Shown here: in pieces, positions 21,883 to 33,809 of the stretch
How the letters are laid out: each line of letters starts with the position of its first letter
Numbering within the stretch: position 1 is the first letter of the stretch
From: Amyloporia xantha
Lineage: Eukaryota; Basidiomycota; Agaricomycetes; Polyporales; Adustoporiaceae
Reading direction: 5' to 3'
Length of the DNA: 54,580 bases
Assembly: GCA_036971615.1 (NCBI GenBank)
Contig: JAYKKR010000060.1
Coordinates: 1 to 54,580 of the forward strand
Notes under the pieces: model-generated
Seen by the model: only the letters and a program-made list of their open reading frames with translations
Told to the model about the DNA's origin: nothing
The model's database searches: none
Translations under genes and position numbers: made by a program

Positions 21883-24800
21883 ATGAGTGTCCCGACGAGA
21901 AAGTATGGAAACCCAAAAAACAACGCAGCCAGCCGTAGGCTGTCTACGAGAGATGAGGCAATGGAAACATTGCCAGCAGATGATGACGACGAGGTCGTTG
22001 TGATGGATCAGGTGAGCATTATAGGTATTCAGAGAATGAATCGGCGGGACGGGCTGATGAGCATACAGGATCAGGATGCTGTGGCAATCTCCTCACAGAG
22101 CAGTGTGCGAGTGACCCTATCATCCGAGGCGAAGAAGGCATTGACGATGAGGCGCGAGGCCGAGAAAGTCTTTGTAGGCTTTGCTCAGCTGGATATTCTG
22201 CAGGCGGAGGAGTACAGGTTAAAATTCGGGACCTACAACACGCGGGCCAAAAGAGAACTCGAGGTGACCAAGATTGTGAGGTCCGCACGTCTCAAATACG
22301 AACAGTATACTCCGGACACTTTCCTCAACATCACGGTGGACCCAGCACATCTGGTGAATGCGCCGATCTCAGACCAGAATGCTGCTACGACTCTCCCAGA
22401 GCTGAAGTTTCTCCCGACCCTTGCTCAGCCAGTTCAAGTGATCGCGTTCGGTGGACAGCACCGCCAGGGTGCAGCCGAGATCCTATACAAAGATGCGACA
22501 AAACCTTTGGCAAAACTGGATTCGAAGTTGTGAAATTGCGGTCGTCTGGAACAGGGAAAGGCCTCGATGAAACAGAACAGAAGATCCAGGACGTGAAATC
22601 CCAAGGCCTTCCTTTCAGAAAATGGGGCTGTCGAGTCTATGACGCAAGTAAGTATCCACCAGGCTCGATGTGTAGGGTGAGGATAGCTGCGGCATCGACG
22701 CACAGGCTCCAATGCCGCCACAATGAGCCCTTTTTGTCAATATGGCGGCATTGGAGCACAGACGTGTATGCCGCAGATACAACCTCCACGATTGAGGGCA
22801 GATGTTTGATTTCTGACACACAAACGTATACATTTCCACAGCGAAAATCACTGAGGAAACATCTCGGTTCTTGTCCCAGAACGAGGAGACGCACACCTAC
22901 AAAGCCAATGCTTCTGACAAGATGTATGAAAAGCTTGAAAGACTGGCCAAAGCCGAGGAAGAAGGCACATTTGAAGAGCAGTTCGCGGAGATGGAGCCGA
23001 AGGCGAACAAGCTTCGGCCATCCGAGTCCAAAGTTCTTCAGTGTCGCCCCATGGTCAAGATGCTTATCGAGATGCTACTGTACGAGAAGCATTACCGTGC
23101 AAACACCATGATGACGGCAGAGTCCTTGGCAAGCATGATCTCAGTGCATGCCGGAGTGAGTGTCGGATTCCTGGTATTTACATTGGACCAACACCCTAAC
23201 GAGAGATATTTTCGCAGCTCATGGCCGAGTTGATGTCGAGCCTCCTACACGCGATGCGTCAGGTTGCAGCACCTGGTGATGGTTTCCTCTCCTTGGAAGA
23301 GACACAACATCGGTTCTCGCAGTTCGCTGAGGCGGTAGAGGAGTACACCATCCTACCGCACGATACGCCCGACGAAACCGGTACAAAGCGGTCGAAGCTA
23401 GCAGCTGACCATCGCACGTTGGCTTTTAGCGACATGAACGCACAGTTCAATGAGCTGAGGGCTACCCCAAGTAAGGCACGGGACTTTTGGACGCCGGAGC
23501 TGCTACACGCCGTGAACGAGAAGTATGATAAGTTCATTGAGCCGTTTGAGACCAGAATGGGTCTGCAGGTCGATGCCTACAAGAAGTGTTTGGCCGAATA
23601 TGCCTCCGAAGTCACTGCGCTCGTGTTGGAAAGTGTGCCTGTTGACACAGCAGACGACTTGCCAAATGCGAGCGTGGACCAGGTCCAAGCACGGCTTTGC
23701 TACATTTTCTCACAGCATCCTGACGAGGACACCTGTCCATTCCCGCTACCAACCATGAGCATGTTGCTGGGGCTAGACAAGAATCTTTCCCGCGTTCCTC
23801 GCGCACTGTGCACTGTACGTTGCTTTTTGTCTTTTCTCATTGTGGCGGCATCGCCACATTTGTGTCAATGCCGCGCATGCATCGTCACTTTTGACACCGT
23901 TGTTGCCCCACGACATAGATATCGACATGGGTTGAAATCCTCGCAAGGTATATGGGCCAAGGTTACGTACAGTCGCTTCATCATGCCGATGCTACAACTG
24001 CCATGTTTGCATGCCTACGCGCAGCACCCAACATGGATCAGGCCTTGGTGGTTAAGAGGGTAAATCACAGTCATGCATGGGGCCACGAGTGTCATTAACT
24101 TGTTTGCTTTTGAAGGTTGTCGAAAGTCTCATGCATGAGATGGAGATTGTGATCCCTCGTATGGAAGTCGCATTGGCCATCCACGACATACAGCGTCCCA
24201 GGAGGGATGTCTTGGTCGGGATGCAAACCCTTGCTCTCAAGAAGCTCGCAAAGCAGAAATTTCAGGCACGTCAAGGCGACGCAGGTGTATACATCCCGCA
24301 GAAAGCACAGGGTAAAGGTAAGGCCAAATCCGGCAACGGACCGCAATTTGTTCACAGCAAGGGCGATGAGGAAGCTGCTGCGCAATTTCTGGAGGAGTCA
24401 TTCACAGTCATCGAGGACCCGCTAGAAGAGCTCAGCTTGCTGTATGAGAAGATAGCATCAGTCGACAAGGTCAGGTCACAGGCGACTATACCGAAACAAC
24501 CCCCTGCTGCCTATGGTCTCCGCACCAGTGCTCTCGACATGTTACTATCGGATAACAAGGAAGGCAAGGCTAAGAAGCTCGATCGGAATGGTTGGATGAT
24601 CTGTGCTGCATGGGTGGAATCAGCGCTTGCCCGTGAGCTCCGCAGTCAGATATACGCCTCCAGCCCCATCTTTGATTTTCGCCACCACCTCTTCACCACG
24701 ATAAAAAGATGCGTAGGAGAGACGCGAATCTTCAATCGTAAAACAAATCAAACCGAGGAGCATCGAATCTGGTCCTGGTGGGATGGGGTCACTACGACCC

Positions 24801-26014
24801 AACTGGACCGAGAGGGTACGGAGATCTCAGAAGAGCTGTGGGACGTTCCCAGCGAGACCAACATCCGAACAGCTGAAGAGATGCTCGTACAGCATCTGCA
24901 AGGCTCTACGGATGTGTACGATCTGCAGGCGTTAGTCAAGTACATCGAGAGTCGCCCTTTGGTCCAGCAGCATCTTGCCGGTGAGAAGGTTGGCAGAGAT
25001 GATAAACGTATTGATTTGGGGTGCTCTGTTGCGATCTCAGCACTGGTAAATGTAAGTTCACTACTTCTGAAGGTGGAATTGTTGACTCACTGGTGTGCCC
25101 ACCAGGCTATCATGGTGAATACCTCGCGCAAGCGGCACCGCGAGGCCTTAGGCAGTGACAGTGCCCATTATGACGCTTCGGCGTTGGACGTGCCACGTTT
25201 GACGCGTATGCGTGACAGAGAAGACTTGGAGACAACATTGCCTGCGGTGCGCCTGTTTGTCTATTAATACCTTTCTCTGTTGCTGACAAGGGGTCAAGAC
25301 GTTCCGCTTGATCACCGAGAGTGATTTGGAGCATGCGCAATCAGTGCCCGAGGTGGCCCAAAACACAGCCACAGGGCAGGAAGATCCCAAGGTGACGTCC
25401 ACGGCGGTAGACTGTGTGGCCAAATATGCTAAAGGGCCTCTCCCGTATTTGACTGCACAGGCTTCCGCATATCCAGGACCACAATCTCCTCGAGGAGCTG
25501 CATTGAGGAAGACCGTCTATGAAGCCCAATCTGCACCAGATGACGGCATTGGCCTAGATGGGCCAATGCCGCATGATTTGCAAGGGATACCAGATGATGT
25601 TCCTCTGAATGAATCATCTGAGGGTGGCACTGGTCCGCCTGAGACAGCTGCGGCTTCTTCACCGCTGCCCATGCAAGAAAAGGATGGGTCCCAAGAAATG
25701 ATCATTTCTCCCACACTCCAATCATCTCAAGCAATGATACTATGTGAGTTGTACGGCACGGGTTGTGGCAACGAGTGAGATAATCACTAACAATGATGGT
25801 TCTATAATCATCTAATAGATAATCACGGAATGGCAGCTGTGAAGCGCGCTCGAGCTCCCAGCATGAGCGCAATATCTCGTGAGTATTGACGCTCGATATA
25901 CATATATAGCAGATGTGCATGTCACTCATGGCTACTTGCCTTTCTGCCTCAGCTCCTCCTTCGAAGCGCGCAAAAGATGACAATATGTACCAGCCTGAAG
26001 ACGATATGGATTGA
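21883..26014 (+). CDS. L3: ParB/sulfiredoxin-like (GGQHR) large multi-exon protein
   Basis: Starts MSVPTRKYGNPKNN. Exon 1 ends at 22011 and exon 2 starts at 22069. ParB-like blocks: V-G-F-A-Q-L-D-I-L-Q, F-G-T-Y-N-T-R-A-K, K-I-V-R-S, Y-T-P-D-T-F-L-N-I-T-V and V-I-A-F-GGQHRQGAAEILY. One frame break is needed near 22510-22530, then K-W-G-C-R-V-Y-D. Downstream exons match L4 closely: R-P-S-E-S-K-V-L-Q-C-R-P, S-T-W-V-E-I-L-A, I-P-R-M-E-V, R-N-G-W-M-I-C-A-A-W-V-E, and W-S-W-W-D. The tail contains K-R-A-R-A-P and P-P-S-K-R-A-K-D-D, typical nuclear-signal-like clusters, and ends at the TGA 26012-26014. It is the second-best preserved copy after L4. Biochemical function is unknown; binding or cutting nucleic acid is only suggested by the fold. 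Confidence 0.8.
22648..22841 (+). repeat. L3 intron after W-G-C-R-V-Y-D with two 30-bp palindromes
   Basis: A 194-nt intron with palindromes at 22689-22718 and 22745-22774, 26 bp apart. It occupies the same exon boundary as the palindrome-bearing introns in L1, L2, L4 and L5. Confidence 0.75.
23815..23918 (+). repeat. L3 intron before S-T-W-V-E-I with one 30-bp palindrome
   Basis: A 104-nt intron, donor GTACGT, acceptor ATAG, with the palindrome at 23845-23874. Confidence 0.75.
25543..25572 (+). repeat. 30-bp palindrome inside an L3 tail exon
   Basis: ACGGCATT-N14-AATGCCGC lies in the open tail frame and is read as D-G-I-G-L-D-G-P-M-P. In L1, L2 and L4 the tail palindromes are in introns whose donor sits 6 nt upstream. 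Here that position reads GATGAC, so no GT donor exists and the palindrome appears to be exonic. Confidence 0.55.
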
Positions 26015-28112
26015 TCTACAGGGCTTGAGAGCAGGTAGCTGCCCTGCTCAAACAGCGGTGCTTATTCGTATCTGTACCTGATGTCCGATAGAGGGTAGGT
26101 CTTACGTTGAAGTAATATATGTGTTGCATGTCTTGTATTTGAATCACACGCATAGCGACCAAAATGAGACAATAATATATGCTCCCACATGTGCTAGTTC
26201 TCAGTCACACATATGTTTGGCGCATGAATCCTCTTATATCCCAGCAATTCTTCAATTGAGTCAACCGAGAAAAGGTGCGGTATCAACACCTGTGGCTCAA
26301 TGCCGTGCTCGTTATCAGCTACGAGCCATCTTTGCATACACGGCGTGGATGAGCTACTTGGCCACTGGGAACGAGGCATAATGTGTTGCTGTGACATCGT
26401 GGTACTGTCTGTTCACAATGAAAACCGCGGGCAACACCTGGGACACCGTGACCCCACACGCACTATCATCAGACACGTGGTCATTCCTCCCGAAGCAGCT
26501 CGAGTTTTCGCTCGAAATAACTCGGTCATTTCAAGGCAAAGACGCCAGTCCATGGCAGAGGAAAAGGTCACGGCTGTGGAAGCTCTTGTACACAATACGC
26601 AATCGCGGGTACAGGTGCAGGCGGAAACTACTGAACGGCTCATGATGCTGTACGTAATGGACACATCTGGCTCATGTAGGGTGAGCAGGTGCGTGGACGG
26701 GATTCTCTGAGATGGTAAATAAATGAAAAAAGAGCGACTCATCGTGGGGCGCTGAGGGAATGAGGACCTGTAACGAGTGGGTGACGAATTTGACACTGAG
26801 GTACGCGGTGTTGGAACATATGGGCGAGGACGAGCTGTGGCGTGATGATAGCCGGGGCTGCAGGCCCCCGTAGTATATATATTGGGTCGTTCGCGATGTA
26901 CCTAGCTTTCACGATTGCCCCTTACGGGCATCACTGCGCACTTGGACAAACGCGCATGCCGACCCTATTTTGAGTGTTCTCACATATGTGGTGGCAGATG
27001 GATGTAGCACTAAAGCCTGTTAGGTCAAGTCACATGGATGCCTTTCAGGCGCAGTCTCCCAACGATACCTCAACGGTAGTGCGATCCTAAGCCAAAGGGT
27101 GGTCTCAATCACCCCTTCCAGCGGAAGATCAATCTCCGCAGAGTCAACCCATCCCCGGCAAGGGCGGGAGTGTCAGCGCTCATCAAGAGGATGCTCATGA
27201 CCACCTTCGGTGGGTACCAACGTGGAAGCAAAAGCTGAATATCCTACCTTGTCGAAGTCTCAGAAAGCGACTGGGCATTCAATCTCGAGCTCGCATGCTC
27301 ATCGCTCAAGATCTCCTCGGTTGGCAGATGAATCGATAGTGAGTGACTCAGAGCCTCTGATACCCGGACATGATGGCAGTACAGAAAAGTCAACATTGCA
27401 CTTATAATAATGTGTTCCCACTCCCAACCAGCCCAAAGTCAGCTGCTCTCAATCGCCCAATATCAACCGTCGATGAGGTACGGCCACAGACTTACGGACA
27501 AACAAGGGTCTCATAAATATCTGCTAGGTACTGCGAGTGTATGGCTTCGTCTTCTTAGTGAGCTCGCAGGGCGACTCCATGATGCCTTGAGGATGGCCGA
27601 TTTCTGATATGGGGGTGAAACGTGACGGGTTCTATGGAAGAATGAAATACGGCTCTGACAGGCATTCAATGCCAGTGAGAGGGAACAGTCTGCCAGACCA
27701 CATGAAACAACTTCAGAAACATTGTTGCGGCATCAACGCCATGACGCTAATGCCGCACTCAAGCACCCTGGTGCGGGGTATGCGACGCACAGGTTGAAGA
27801 TGTGCGGAGAGCACAATGAGCCACCATGGTAATGTCTCTTGTGGCCCAACACGGCACGGTTGTTGCATGAAGAATGTGTAAGGCAGGAGGCGGCATTGAG
27901 ACAGCTGTTCCAATGCCGCATGCTGTCTGAAGAGCTGAAATCTTGGTGATTAGATGCGATAAGATTGATTGACCCGAGGAACTGGTAAACGGGATGCGCG
28001 GGGAAGGGTGCTCACGGACGCACGAGGCCACGTATGAGTGGCCTTGAGAGTGCATTTCATCAGTTCTCTCTTCTCCCAACCACCAATCTCTCCATCGCTC
28101 AGTATACGCAAC
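26015..28112. other. L3-L4 intergenic region
   Basis: No convincing protein-coding exon was found in about 2.1 kb. Palindromes of the 30-bp family lie at 26277-26306 (imperfect), 27727-27756 and 27890-27919. The middle part is noted separately as a possible element remnant. The pyrimidine-rich stretch just before 28113 is typical of fungal transcription starts. Confidence 0.45.
26740..27260. other. Possible retroelement or repeat remnant
   Basis: This stretch differs in texture from its surroundings: it is GC-richer, has no palindromes, and starts near a self-complementary GGGGCTGCAGGCCCCC at about 26854-26869. It has no long frame. It could be the noncoding 5' part of a degraded LINE or another repeat, but nothing coding supports this. 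Confidence 0.15.
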
Positions 28113-31100
28113 ATGTCCCCCAAAGCGAGCTCCAGCAAGACACGAATCAGCTCGACTCGTCAGAGCGATGACGAGGATAGTACGGGGCAGGGATCATCGG
28201 CCGTCCCACCCTCTGTAAGGTCCCGGTTTGTAACTTGAACCATTTACTCAGGTGTCTTGTACAGATGGACGACATTGCGGACACTGAGCGCGACCTCCGT
28301 TTGATGCGCGAGGCTGATGCTGCGTTCCTGGGCTACTGCCAGCTGCACATTCTCGGGACCGAGAGGTACAGCTTGTCGTTTGGTCATTACAACAAGCGGG
28401 CGAAACGGCAGCAAGAGGTCCAGAAAATAGTAAAGTCGGTGAACACAGACGGATTCAAGCAGTTCCAGCCTCAGACGTTCCTACCCATCATGATCAAGCC
28501 GTCGATGTTGAAGGTCATGCCCTCACAGAATGCGAGCGCCGGGACGGGACTGCCCGAACTTACCATTGTGGACAACACGAATGAAAGGTACCCTGTCGTC
28601 ACTCTCGGGGGCCAGCATCGACAGGGTGCGGCTGAGATCCTGTATCGCAATGCGACGTCGAAACTCGCTGCAAAAGAGAAGCGTCTGCAGAATGCAAAAC
28701 AGGAGAAATTGAAAGCTGAACTCACTCAGGAGGTCAATGCGATCAAGGAGCAGGGCCTGCGTTTCGTGAAGTGGGGCTGCAGGGTTTACGACGCCGGTAG
28801 GTTGCCTTCTGTTCATCTGCTCGCGGCATTGTCACACTTGTCTCGATGCCGCTTCGCAATTGTTGCGGTTCATGGTACTGGAACTTGTGTCATATTCACG
28901 GGGCGATTTGGGCATCCTTCGCGGCAACTTGCGTTTCACTCACTTCGACTTCAAACATTCTTTTTATTAGACAAAGTGACGCACGAGCTTGCGACGTATC
29001 TCTCAAGAAATGAGACAGATCACGTCTACAAAGTGAGCTCGTCCGACAAGTTGTGGGATCGGATCGATGGCTATGTAGGCGCCACGCCGATCAAGGCAGA
29101 GTTGGACAAATTGAGCCTGCCAAAGACCACGCGTCCTTCGGAGTCGAAGGTGGCACAATGCCTGCCTCTGGTGGAAATGTTGGTTGAAATGACCACATAT
29201 CCGGAATACTATCGGCACAGTCAGGTCATGACTGTGGACGCTCTAGCCTCGATAGTGGGCGACCATGCTGGCGTGAGTGTCCCTTACACCCGTTATTCAT
29301 TCTGATTGGGTGACTGACTCGTTGAGGATATCCAACAGTTGCTGGCATCACATATGTTGTTCCTGCTGCAAGACATGCGACGTGTTGCAGCCAAGGGAAC
29401 GCAGTTCCCATCGCTCGCCGACACGAAGGCCCTCTTCGACGCTCTCGCCGACGCAGCAGAGGAACACGCCGTCCCCCCTGACGCTACCCCAGAGCAGCGG
29501 CTGGTCTTGGTCGCTGCCTACGACAATGATCCCCGCAAGCATGCCATCGATGATTTAGCTGTGCGCTTTTCGCATTTAAAAGCCTCTCGAGAGGACGCGG
29601 CGGCGCTGTGGACCACCAACGTCCTGAAACAGTGCGACACCGCTTTCGAGGATCACATTGCCCCCGTCGAATGGATGATTGGGTTTCGCATGCGAGAATA
29701 CGAGACGGCCATGAGCCAATACAGCAAGACCGTCTTGCAGATTGTGGCCCCCGAGCAGACAGACGGGCGCCGGGAAGATCTTTCGAATGATCAGGTCAGG
29801 GCACGGCTGTACTTCCTCTTCCGCACCCAAGCCCGTGCCCGCACGCGGCCATTTCCGCTGCCCACTATCAAGACATTTCTGGTGCTGCACCATCAGCTGT
29901 CACGCATTCCGGCAGCCCTCCGCACGGTCAGTCGTTGTTTCCCTTGCAATATGATCTGGGCATGCTCGCTGCGGCATCAGAGCAGGCGCTGCGATGCCGC
30001 AGGGATGCGTCTGGCGTGTTGGCTCTGCGTGCGGCATCACTACGTTTGCTCCGATGCCGCACACCGCCATTCATCGTTGTGGCTTTGTTATCCCCAGTAC
30101 TGATGCTATAATTAATTGGTGTTCAGGTCTCTACGTGGGTCGAGGTGTTGGCCCCGGTATTGAAGACGGGGTACATCCAGTCGCAAAAGTATGCTGACGC
30201 TACCACTGCGATGTTGATGAATCTTCGACTCAACCCCAACATGAATGAGGAGCGCGTCGTCAAGACGGTAAGCAGTCCAAGCCTATCAAGCGAATTGTCA
30301 TACATAGGTACATGAATGATGATTGACTTTGTTTCCAGGTCGTCGAGCATCTCATGTGCGCGCGAGAGGCTGTGTTGCCGCGGATGGAAGCCATCCTTGC
30401 GAGACATTCGATTTCCCGCCCGTCGAAGCACATATATGTAGGCTTCACGGCGATGGCACGAAAGAGGATCGCCGCTGACATCAAGGCAGCTATGGATCGC
30501 GGAGACTTCATTCCCCCTCAGGACGTCCAGAAAGTGCAGAAGGCGGCAGGGAAGAAGTCAAAGAAAGGTAACGACGACGACGACGAACCGCAAGAGGCCG
30601 TGAACGAGAAGGGCCCATTGGAGGCAGCCCAACGCTTCCTCGACGAGGAGATGCCCTCCCGGCCTGGCATTGTCAAAGAGCTACTCAAGGTGTTCAAGTC
30701 GATCGATCGAGACACAGTCACGAAGACTTCAGATATCCCATCGACCACCGGTGCCGGAAGAGGTCTTCGCTTGAGCGTGATCGATCTCTTCGCGACTGAC
30801 CACCGCGAGGGACGCGTGAAGAAGCTTGAGCGCAACGGCTGGATGCTCGCCGCCGCCTGGTTCGAGGACATCGTCGCCCAGGAGATTCGCGCGGATCTCT
30901 TGTCTCATGGTCCGATCTTCACTTTTCGACATGGTCTATGGAGCAAGATCAAGGGCTGCACTCACCCGAAGACTAACGTGGACGAAAACGGGAGAGAGAC
31001 GGAGGTCCACGAATACCAATGGTGGGATCCTGTCAACTCTGGCAGGCTTCAGGAACTGGGCATCGAGCGCAAGACCGAGAGATGGGACGACGGACGGGCG

Positions 31101-32556
31101 GAGAATATCGAAGAGTCGGAAACACTCTTGTGTGAACACCTTGCCACGCACGCGGACAACAAGGAAATCCAGGCCCTCGTCCGGCATATCGAAAGTCGGG
31201 CGATCGCACAGGTCCATTTCCCCGGCGAGAAGATCTCCGTTGAGGATCGTCGAGTCGATCATGATGTGGCCGTTGCCACAACCGCCCTGGTATATGTGAG
31301 TAGCGTTGCATTCATTATATCATTTCCTCACCCCTTTCCGTCTTATTCCCATAGGCCCTGTCTGTTAATGCTGCCCGGAAGCGCTACCGCCAGCAGGTCG
31401 GAGCGTCGGATGCTCAGTTCGAGCCTGATACTGTTCGGCCCCCGGAAATGAAACGCATGCCAACTGTGGTTGATTCAGACACCCCGAGTGAACCTCTGGT
31501 GAGTGCGAGCTGTCTCGATCATGATCAGCATTCTCACTGAGTCGTGCGCTGATTGATGCAGGCTTTCCGTCTTGTGGCACAAGACGATCTCGGATGGGAC
31601 CCCGAATGGAGCGACCTGTCGCGGTCTCAAGCTGACGCTGTCCGGAAGACGTCGCGCCCCGAGAAGGAGTTCGTCGACGAGGAGAATGAGGAAGAGGTAC
31701 TGATTCCGCGGGCGGGCAGCCACGATGGCAAGGACATTCATCCCGTGAATGAGGGAGTGGAGCAGCAGGCACAGAACAGGGAGGCGGCTATGGACGTGGA
31801 TGGTCTGGGTCTGCATGATGGAGAAGATCCATTCAGCACTGTGCCCTGTTCCGCACACCCAGCTGGTATGTGCGGCACCGCCTCAGAGGTTGCAATGCCG
31901 CAGAATTTTGACGCTTTCATTATGTTTAGATGCGGTATGCCCTCCACAGCCTTCATTGCCACCGCCTCCACTTCCAGCAGATCCAGCTCGTATGCGTCGC
32001 ACTTGTTTCTGTATTTGCTACAGCTCTAACCACCTATGTGTCTTGTTTCCGTATGAACAGCGACTGTGCAGCTTCATGTGCCACCCTTGCCTTGGGCAGC
32101 GTCGCAAGGCCTTGCACCCCACGTAGCATGCCCGCAGTCTCCGGGCAATTTATCTCGTAAGCATTCCTGTTATGATCTGTGTGTTCCTTGTTCTGAGCGA
32201 TGGCTAACTGGCTTCAGCATGCTCCCGACCTTCGTTGAAGAGGCCGGCTCCTCTTGCGCCACCCGGGTTGTCTCGTAAGCTCCCATTCCTTGTTTTGTTT
32301 TGGATCACTCGCTCATCCGTGATGCCTCCACTACTTTGTGACCGCAGCTGACCGCAAGAAGCAGCGCGATGACGAAGAGATCTCACAGCCGCTGGCATCG
32401 CCTCTCCCTCAGTCCGGTCTGGCCCAGAGCGCGGAGTTTGCCCAACCCATGACACAGATGAGTGGGCCCGCAGACACAACAGGCCTGCAGCAGCAGCTCG
32501 GTCACTCCGCACCTTGCGACTTTGGGGACGAGAACACTAACATCTCTGAGGTGTGA
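28113..32556 (+). CDS. L4: intact ParB/sulfiredoxin-like (GGQHR) 1163-aa protein, family reference
   Basis: Twelve exons join in frame to 1163 residues: 28113-28214, 28265-28796, 28971-29272, 29339-29926, 30127-30267, 30339-31295, 31355-31498, 31562-31865, 31930-31989, 32061-32156, 32218-32274, 32348-32556. Residues about 53-160 follow the ParB/Srx-like pattern: G-Y-C-Q-L-H-I-L, H-Y-N-K-R-A (75-80), K-I-V-K-S, F-Q-P-Q-T-F-L-P-I, then GGQHR (149-153) with G-A-A after it. K-W-G-C-R-V-Y-D closes that region near residue 210. S-T-W-V-E-V-L-A starts at about 509. An acidic-basic linker (K-K-S-K-K-G-N-D-D-D-D-E) precedes R-N-G-W-M-L-A-A-A-W and Y-Q-W-W-D-P-V. The tail is proline-rich with L-K-R-P-A-P and D-R-K-K-Q-R. 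Probably nuclear. Function unknown. Confidence 0.88.
28797..28970 (+). repeat. L4 intron after W-G-C-R-V-Y-D with one 30-bp palindrome
   Basis: A 174-nt intron with donor GTAGGT and the palindrome at 28823-28852. Because L4 splices cleanly in frame, this is the best-defined example of a palindrome-bearing intron. Confidence 0.8.
29927..30126 (+). repeat. L4 intron before S-T-W-V-E-V with two 30-bp palindromes
   Basis: A 200-nt intron with palindromes at 29971-30000 and 30031-30060, separated by 30 bp. The neighbouring introns 29273-29338, 30268-30338 and 31296-31354 are short and have none. Confidence 0.8.
31866..31929 (+). repeat. L4 64-nt tail intron with palindrome at +7
   Basis: Donor GTATGT, palindrome 31872-31901 (GCGGCACC ... 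AATGCCGC) starting exactly at +7, acceptor TTTAG. The reading frame confirms both splice sites. Confidence 0.75.
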
Positions 32557-33809
32557 TCTTGATCGCTCGCTGCAGCTATCTCTTGTCTTTGCGAATGTCT
32601 TCCAGCATGTACAGCGGACCTTACGCAGTTGTTTCCACCCCTCTCGCAATGCTGTCGGTTGATAATCCCATGCCTTCCATATGCCGTCTCTGCAATGTCT
32701 CCTCATATATATGTCGTGTATGTGAAGGATATATGAACTATATGTTTGCGGTGTATATTCAGGAGAGAGCGCCCCTGCTTGCGTTAGTAATTTAGCAACG
32801 CTTTTGGATATCTTCAAATAGCTGGTGGCGCGTTCTTTGCGCTCACTTGGTATTGTCTATATCCGCCTTAACATTGAGTTTGGTTTGACATTATCTGCGG
32901 TATTTCCCCCCAACAGCAAACGGCTCATGCTGTTAAGTGTGGAACCCTTCCTAATTGTGTCTCCTCGAATTATTTGTGGATGCGGCATTTGCACATGAGT
33001 AGCAATGCCGCAGGGTTACAAGATTTGTCGTACCCATTGAAGGTGAATTACATATGAATGCTGGACAGTCTGTGCCAGTGAACGAAAGTTCGGGTCAATA
33101 GGCCTTGACCGTGTAGACCCCAAGGCCAAAGACAGGGTCTATGAGACGGGGTCAATGCACGTGATATAAATCTGCTGGCGCGCAGATCATTTCCATCACG
33201 TGATGAGCGGGCCGAGGGACGGTCACGACTCTCGTCCGACAGCCACGGTGACTGCCGTAGACCCCTTCGTCGTCGTCTAGACTGATGCCGGTATAAACCC
33301 CGTCTAGACTGACGCCGGTATAAAACCCGTCTAGACGGGTCTTTGCGAACACTGGTCTGTGCCACTCTATGCATGATTTGAGACCTCCTCGTTGGGGCGG
33401 CATTAGCACCGTTGTTCCAATGCCGCTAGTGTCCTTAGTGCGCAGCCCGATCAATATGTTCTTTCTGCCTCTTAGGGCTCAAATACCCAGAGGATTGACT
33501 GCTGGTTAGATATAGAGCTGTCATACTGGAAACTCAATCGTATGATATGATTGGTTATTATTAAAAGCTATCGATGACTATTTCAGGTGTGTACTGAGCG
33601 TGCGTACCGCAGCGTACGAGCTCCATGTGAGACGGCCTCGTGTCCTTTCTGTTCAATCCGGTCCGCATTTACCTGCCAAATGCGTCGGAGCTTTATCGGG
33701 GGGCCCTTCGGACACCCGCCTTTCCTTCGACTTCACGACGTGAGAGTATATCTAGCTCTGATTATCGTGATATCTCTCTTTACGCCCTCACCCGGGTCTT
33801 TGTAGCATC
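32557..33809. other. L4-Z intergenic region
   Basis: No coding exon is supported. Palindromes of the 30-bp family are at 32982-33011 and 33397-33426. A short tandem repeat lies at about 33268-33345. Confidence 0.45.
33268..33345. repeat. Short tandem repeat with CGTCTAGAC and TATAAA
   Basis: About two and a half copies of a roughly 29-bp unit containing C-GTCTAGAC-TGA and GCCGGTATAAA occur in tandem. Each unit contains the self-complementary GTCTAGAC. It lies about 500 bp upstream of Z. A link to transcription is possible but unsupported. Confidence 0.5.

Noticed and set aside
26740..27260. Structured RNA gene or rRNA fragment
   Set aside because: Only one local GC-rich self-complementary segment is seen and no recognisable rRNA or tRNA core; kept only as a low-confidence repeat remnant.
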